A DNA stretch of 64,000 nucleotides from Thermotoga neapolitana DSM 4359. Lineage in GTDB: Bacteria; Thermotogota; Thermotogae; Thermotogales; Thermotogaceae. Under the pieces are notes generated by a model. It saw nothing but the letters and a program-made list of their open reading frames with translations. It had not been told where the DNA came from and searched no databases. The stretch spans positions 1,086,729-1,150,728 of the forward strand of contig NC_011978.1 in the NCBI RefSeq assembly GCF_000018945.1. The letters are read 5' to 3'. Below are positions 56,668 through 64,000 of this stretch, piece after piece. The translations under genes were made by a program, and so were the position numbers. How positions within the stretch are numbered: the first letter of the stretch is position 1; each line of letters begins with the position of its first letter.

Positions 56668-56743
56668 TGGCGCCCCCAAGGGGATTCGAACCCCTGCCTC
56701 TGGCTTGAAAGGCCAGTGTCCTAGGCCGCTAGACGATGGGGGC
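56668..56743 (-). tRNA. tRNA-Glu (anticodon TTC)
   Basis: Acceptor GCCCCCA/TGGGGGC, anticodon stem CTGGC/GCCAG with loop CTTTCAA (anticodon TTC), T-loop TTCGAAT, discriminator G and encoded CCA. It is 76 bases long and stands alone with its own promoter and terminator. Confidence 0.97.
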
Positions 56744-56764
56744 AAAGAACGTGCACCAGAAAGA

Positions 56765-56793
56765 AATATACTATAAAATGGGAAACAGTTCAA
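56765..56793 (-). promoter_or_regulatory. Promoter of tRNA-Glu
   Basis: On the minus strand TTGAAC (56793-56788) and TATATT (56770-56765) have exactly 17 bases between them. Predicted start is about 56758, 15 bases before the tRNA. Confidence 0.82.
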
Positions 56794-56836
56794 GAGGTCT
56801 TGATCGTAAATATACTGTTAAGAAGGATGTGAAACA

Positions 56837-57661
56837 TTGAGACCGGCTTTTTATCTTTTGCTCAGCGTCTTAATTGCTTCTTTTTCCGGTGTACTCGTGA
56901 AGATCTCAACTCTTTCTCCGCAAACCATCGCCTTCTACAGGGTATTCATTGCCTCTTTTCTGTTTCTTTTGATCGTAAAAAAAACCAGGTTTCTTCCTTT
57001 ACAGGATGAGATGCTTTCAGCCCTTGCTGGTTTCTTTCTTGCGATGCACTTTCGTTTCTGGATAGAAGCCTTTGATTATACCACCGTGGCCGGAGCCGTG
57101 ATACCACTGATGTTGCAGCCTGTTGTCACAGGCTTTCTTTCGTATCTTCTCTACAAAGAAAGACCAACACCGCAGCAGTTCGTCACAGGATCGATCGTTG
57201 TAATCGGTGTTCTGATCTCTGCTCTTGGAAATGAGAAGTTTTCTGATGCTACCAGAGGAGACTGGCTGGCGATCACTGGCACTCTTTTTCTCTGTGGCTA
57301 TCTTGTTCTTGGAAAAAAGCTGAATCAGAGGATGGGGAGCCTCGCGTTCAGTTTGAGAACACACGCTGTGGCTTCGATTGTCCTCTTTGCGCTCTCTTTT
57401 TCCTCTTTTGAGATCGTATCATTGAGAGAATGGTTCATACTGATTGCCCTCGGGGCAGGGTGTTCTTTCCTTGGATATCTGTTCATAAATCTTTCACTCA
57501 AAAACTTTCCCTCGAGTGTTGTGAGCGTGGCGCTGGTTGGTGAGACCTCCCTTTCCATGCTGTGGGCATATCTGCTTTTGGGCGAAGTTTTGGGTGTTTT
57601 CCAGGTTGCAGGATTTTTAATCTCCTCAGCCGGCCTTGTCTTATTTCTTCTAAATGCTTGA
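56837..57661 (+). CDS. EamA-family (DMT) transporter
   Basis: A 274-residue drug/metabolite transporter with about ten membrane helices in two EamA repeats. The family opening SVLIASFSGVLVKIS, the AFYRVFIASFLFLL segment, and the second-repeat end VALVGETSLSMLWAYLLLGEVLG are typical. The TTG start lies behind AAGGA. The substrate is unknown; relatives export amino acids or small metabolites. It is a single gene; a promoter for the following gene overlaps its stop codon. Confidence 0.9.
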   Translation: MRPAFYLLLSVLIASFSGVLVKISTLSPQTIAFYRVFIASFLFLLIVKKTRFLPLQDEMLSALAGFFLAMHFRFWIEAFDYTTVAGAVIPLMLQPVVTGFLSYLLYKERPTPQQFVTGSIVVIGVLISALGNEKFSDATRGDWLAITGTLFLCGYLVLGKKLNQRMGSLAFSLRTHAVASIVLFALSFSSFEIVSLREWFILIALGAGCSFLGYLFINLSLKNFPSSVVSVALVGETSLSMLWAYLLLGEVLGVFQVAGFLISSAGLVLFLLNA

Positions 57662-57686
57662 AATAAAACGAATAAAGTATTAGAAT
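57658..57686 (+). promoter_or_regulatory. Promoter of the small zinc-ribbon gene
   Basis: TTGAAA (57658-57663) and TAGAAT (57681-57686) have a 17-base spacer. The -35 overlaps the stop of the EamA gene. Predicted start is about 57693, leaving a 55-base leader before ATG 57748. Confidence 0.8.
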
Positions 57687-57747
57687 ATACTAAAAAAGCG
57701 AAGCGAAGACCCACAAGATCTAGTAACTCTCATGAGGGGGTGGCTTG

Positions 57748-57927
57748 ATGCCGTATATATATAGATGCACAAAATGCGGGGCCATATACTACTCTGCAAC
57801 GTCCATAGAATATCAGCTGAACAAAAACTGCGAAAAATGTGGTGGAGAATTAGAACAGTTAGGGGAAGAAGGGGAACTGATGAAGAAAGAAGAAGAAGAA
57901 AAAGAGAAGGAAGATAGAAAGAAATGA
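57748..57927 (+). CDS. Small FmdB-like zinc-ribbon protein
   Basis: A 59-residue protein. The first part (PYIYRCTKCG and NCEKCGGEL) holds two CxxC pairs in the arrangement of FmdB-type zinc ribbons. The last 20 residues are almost all Glu and Lys (a charged tail, probably helical). Such proteins are suspected regulators, but function is unknown. ATG 57748 lies behind GGGGGTGG; a TTG three bases earlier is also possible. It has its own strong promoter and a terminator, so it is a monocistronic, probably well expressed gene. Confidence 0.8.
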   Translation: MPYIYRCTKCGAIYYSATSIEYQLNKNCEKCGGELEQLGEEGELMKKEEEEKEKEDRKK

Positions 57928-57946
57928 GGGAGGCAACGCCTCCCTT

Positions 57947-57947
<1 letters not shown>
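57928..57947. terminator. Bidirectional terminator between zinc-ribbon gene and argD
   Basis: Stem GGGAGGC/GCCTCCC (57928-57944) with loop AAC fills the gap between the two convergent stop codons. TTTC follows on the plus strand. The T run is weak on the minus strand. Confidence 0.65.
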
Positions 57948-61143
<3,196 letters not shown>

Positions 61144-61159
61144 TTCTTTCCAACCCCTT

Positions 61160-62179
61160 TCATGGGTATATGGGAAGAGATTCCAGTCCTTCCGTTTCTT
61201 TTAGATCGAACATGATGTTCATGTTCTGAATCGCCTGACCCGATGCCCCCTTCACGAGGTTGTCTATGGCACTCATCAGAATGAGCGTTCCGGTTCTCTC
61301 TTCCAGCTGCATTCCTATGAAAACGTGGTTCGAACCGTAGCACCACTTCGTCGATGGAAACACCCCTAAAGGTAATACATGCACAAAAGGCTCTCCAGCG
61401 TAAAACTCCTGGTAGATTCTGTGGATCTTTTCCAGAGAAGCATTCGTTTTCACGTAGATTGTGGAGAGGATTCCTCGCGTCATGGGAACAAGATGCGGTG
61501 TGAAGATCACTTTCACATCCTTTCCGGCTATCTTCTTTAGTTCTTGCTCCATCTCCGGAACGTGTCTGTGCTTTGCCACATTGTAGGGCCTCAGGTTTTC
61601 GTTCACCTCGGAGAAGGTGTAGTCGAGTGTTTCTTTTCTTCCTGCCCCTGACACACCCGATTTTGAATCGACAACGATCGTGTCAACTTCCACGATACCT
61701 GACTTCAGGGCCGGAGTGAGGGCAAGGATCACGCTCGTAGGGTAACACCCCGGGTTTCCCACAATTCTGGCGTTTTTTATCGAGTCCCTGTAAAGTTCAG
61801 GAAGGCCGTATACTCTTTCTGTGCTGTTGTAGTCTTCAAGTTTGTTTCCGTACCACTCCGCGTAAGTGTTCGGGTCGTCGAAACGAAAGTCCGCACCGAG
61901 ATCGATGATTTTCACGTTTTGAAGTTCCATGGCGAGTCTGTAACTGACACCCGCGGGAAGGGCGGTGAACACCACATCACAGCTTTCTGATATCTTTCTG
62001 GAATCGAAGTCTTCCAGAACGGCCTCTTCGAGCGTGGACGGATACACCTCCATCATCTTCTTTCCGGCGTACGTTCTGGAGGACATGTAAACGATCTTTG
62101 CAGAAGGATGTTTTTTCAAAAGTCTGAAGAGTTCGATCCCCGTGTAACCTGTGGCTCCCACTATGCCGACTCTGATCAA
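61160..62179 (-). CDS. argC: N-acetyl-gamma-glutamyl-phosphate reductase ArgC
   Basis: NADPH-dependent third step of arginine synthesis. N-terminal [17 protein letters not shown] binds NADP, the catalytic Cys is in [15 protein letters not shown] (near residue 145), and [10 protein letters not shown] and [13 protein letters not shown] follow. It has 339 residues. TTG 62179 overlaps the argH stop by four bases. Confidence 0.96.
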
Positions 62180-63372
62180 TCCTTTTCCCTCCCGTATTTT
62201 TCTGCCACCATTCTGTAGGCGTCACGGAACGGAATACCTTTTTTCACGAGTTCGTATACCCTGTGGGTTGCAAGAACTTCCTCGGTAATACTATCTTCGG
62301 ATTTTTCCCTGTCTACTTCAATGCGGTCAAAAATTATTTTCATTATTCTTAAGATATTCTTAACGACATCTATTGACTCTATCACCGGCTTTTTCAGAAG
62401 CTGAAGATCTCTGTGGTATCCAAGTATCAGGTTCGACGGAAGCGAAACGGCCATCACCATTCTGGAAACAACGAAGTGATGGTATGCCCTCACAAGCTCT
62501 AAGGGATCTGGGTTTATTTTGTGTGGCATGATGGAACTTCCCGTACAGAGCTCCTTTGGAAGTTTCAAAAATCCGATCTCTGGAAGAGAAAAGAAGATGA
62601 TGTCGGAGGCAAATCTGTTCAGATCGTACGAGATTTGGGAAAGAACGTGGAGGAGAAGGTATTCGAACTTTCCTCTGCTGTTCTGTGTGTAGATGGGATT
62701 CCACTGAACTCTGGAAAATCCCAGTTCTTTCGCTGTGAACTCTCTGTCCACTTCTATCGGGACTCCGTATCCGGCACCCGTTCCGAGCGGGGATTGATCG
62801 ATTATGTCGTACACTGTTTCAAGGAGTTTCAAGTCGTCCTGCAGGGCATCCCTGAGTGCACCCGCCCACGTTGCAAAGTCTGTAGGCATTGCCTTCCTGG
62901 TGTGGGTGAAGCCGGCAAATTTTATCTGTCCGAACCTTTCGATGAATCCGTCCAGACTTTTTTGTAGTTCGACAACCAGATCTTTTATCTTTTTCAGTTC
63001 ATCTTTGTACATCAGTCTCAGGGCGGTGAGCACCTGATCGTTCCTGGAGCGCGCTGTGTGGATCTTTTTTCCTGTCTCTCCCAGTTTCTTCACAAGGAAG
63101 TTTTCTATAGCGGTGTGGCAGTCTTCGTCTTCGGGTTTTATCTGGAACTTTCCTTCTTCCACAAGATGGAGAAGTTCGTTGAGGGCTTCTTCTATCTTTT
63201 TCTGCTCTTCCTGTGTTAGAAGTCCCGTTCGCTGAAGCATTTTCGAATGAACGATGGAAGCCTTTATATCGTACTTTATGATTCTCATATCAACGATGTA
63301 GTCGTCCCCCACCGTGAACTTTTCCACTTCTTCATCGACTGTGTAGCCTTTTTCCCAGAGTTTCTCGCTCAT
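62176..63372 (-). CDS. argH: Argininosuccinate lyase ArgH
   Basis: Cleaves argininosuccinate to arginine and fumarate. The signature loop is [20 protein letters not shown] near residue 268 (more commonly GSSxMPQKKNP), and [15 protein letters not shown] and [14 protein letters not shown] [16 protein letters not shown] are present. At 398 residues it is shorter than the roughly 460 of the common family and belongs to a shorter variant. ATG 63372 overlaps the argG stop. Confidence 0.93.
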
Positions 63373-64000
63373 TTTTCGTACCCCTTTTTTGTTAGTCTGT
63401 ACACCTTGAGCCTGAGGGCATGGATGTTGATGAAACCTTTTGAATCTGTTGCATCGAAGCCTCCTTCAACGTCCATGCTGGAGAGTTCCGGGTTGTACAG
63501 CGAACACGGTGAGTATCTTGCAACGGGCATGACATTACCTTTGTACACCGACACGATCACCTTCCCCGTCACGTTTTCCTGGGATTTTTTGAAGGCTGCA
63601 AGCAGAAACTCCATCTCCGGTGAGAACCAGAACCCGTTGTAGATGAGTTCGGAAAATTTAGGTGCGAGCATGTCGCGAAGGTGCATCACTTCTTTGTCCA
63701 TCGTGATTCCCTCAAGATCTCTGTGGGCGATCCACAAAATGGTGGCACCGGGTGTTTCGTAAACACCCCTTGACTTTATTCCGATGAATCTGTTTTCCAC
63801 CATGTCGAGCCTTCCCACACCGTTTTTTGCACCGATCTCGTTGAGGTATTCGAAGAGTTCGAGTGGATCGGTTTTTTCTGTTCCATCTTTTAGGTTCACG
63901 ACCTTCACCGGCACACCCTTTTCGAAATGAATCTCAAGGAGTGTCTCTTCATCCGGTGCCTCTTTTGGAGACACAGTCCATGTGAAGACATCTTCGTCGG
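63369..64000 (-). CDS. argG: Argininosuccinate synthase ArgG, C-terminal part (N-terminus outside window)
   Basis: ATP-dependent ligation of citrulline and aspartate. Only the C-terminal 210 residues are visible: the frame is open to the window edge and reads [18 protein letters not shown], then [34 protein letters not shown] (key: GRLDMVENR and [10 protein letters not shown]), typical of ArgG. It is the first gene seen of the argG-H-C-J-B-D operon; promoter and operator, if any, lie beyond the window. Confidence 0.95.

Overview
The window is dense, operon-organised bacterial DNA. Gene content and order match the Thermotogales: an EtfABCX (FixABCX) electron-transfer operon, flagellar rod and ring genes beside an mreB paralog, ffh-rpsP-rimM-trmD-rplS, secA-prfB, and an arginine operon in the order argG-H-C-J-B-D. 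Proteins I can recall from T. maritima (DeoC, octaprenyl diphosphate synthase, ArgD) look clearly related but not identical. I therefore infer a Thermotoga of the T. maritima/T. neapolitana group; this rests on memory and was not checked by search.

Layout. 1-4.3 kb (+): EtfA/FixB (N-terminus outside the window), FixC, FixX, a zinc-ribbon protein, a trans-octaprenyl diphosphate synthase and a DUF981-type membrane protein, closed by a terminator. 4.3-5.6 kb (+): a B12-binding radical SAM protein. 5.6-14.5 kb (-): one long co-directional run, recJ, ruvX, tRNA-Arg, a second MreB-type actin, flgF, flgG, flgA, flgH, flgI and a FlgJ-like rod-binding protein. 14.6-18.7 kb (+): HD phosphohydrolase, nucleotide-sugar dehydratase, MraY/WecA-type transferase. 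18.6-19.5 kb (-): DUF1385 membrane protein. 19.6-29 kb (+): AMMECR1, radical SAM, ApbE, NusG-II, Gx transporter, maf, radC, HD, deoC, cyclodeaminase, tgt, an envelope protein, MscS and acylphosphatase. 29.1-34.1 kb (+): ffh, rpsP, khpA, rimM, trmD, a SPOUT methyltransferase, rplS, lepB. 34-44 kb: two beta-propeller proteins, truA, tlyA, secA and a frameshifted prfB. 43.7-51 kb: a degenerate NtrC-like protein, phosphodiesterase, comF-like, glycerate kinase, nitroreductase and GGDEF genes. 51.0-51.3 kb: tRNA-Val and tRNA-Phe with a near-consensus promoter and a terminator.

The accessory region lies directly behind those two tRNAs (about 51.3-56.6 kb). Its most striking gene encodes an RNase HI (hybrid-binding domain plus nuclease domain) fused to an RnlA-like HEPN ribonuclease toxin, followed after one base by an RnlB-like antitoxin gene. 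Known RnlA-RnlB systems depend on a separate host RNase HI, so this fusion builds the cofactor into the toxin. Downstream are a strong promoter with no gene behind it, a lipoprotein gene broken by a frameshift, a decayed coding remnant, a YkgJ-type Cys-cluster protein and a TPR lipoprotein.

From 56.6 kb on: tRNA-Glu, an EamA transporter, a small zinc-ribbon protein, and the arginine operon on the minus strand, in which argD carries a one-base frameshift and argG runs off the end of the window. Three reading-frame breaks (prfB, the lipoprotein, argD) are each explained by one extra base and may be real mutations, recoding sites or assembly errors.
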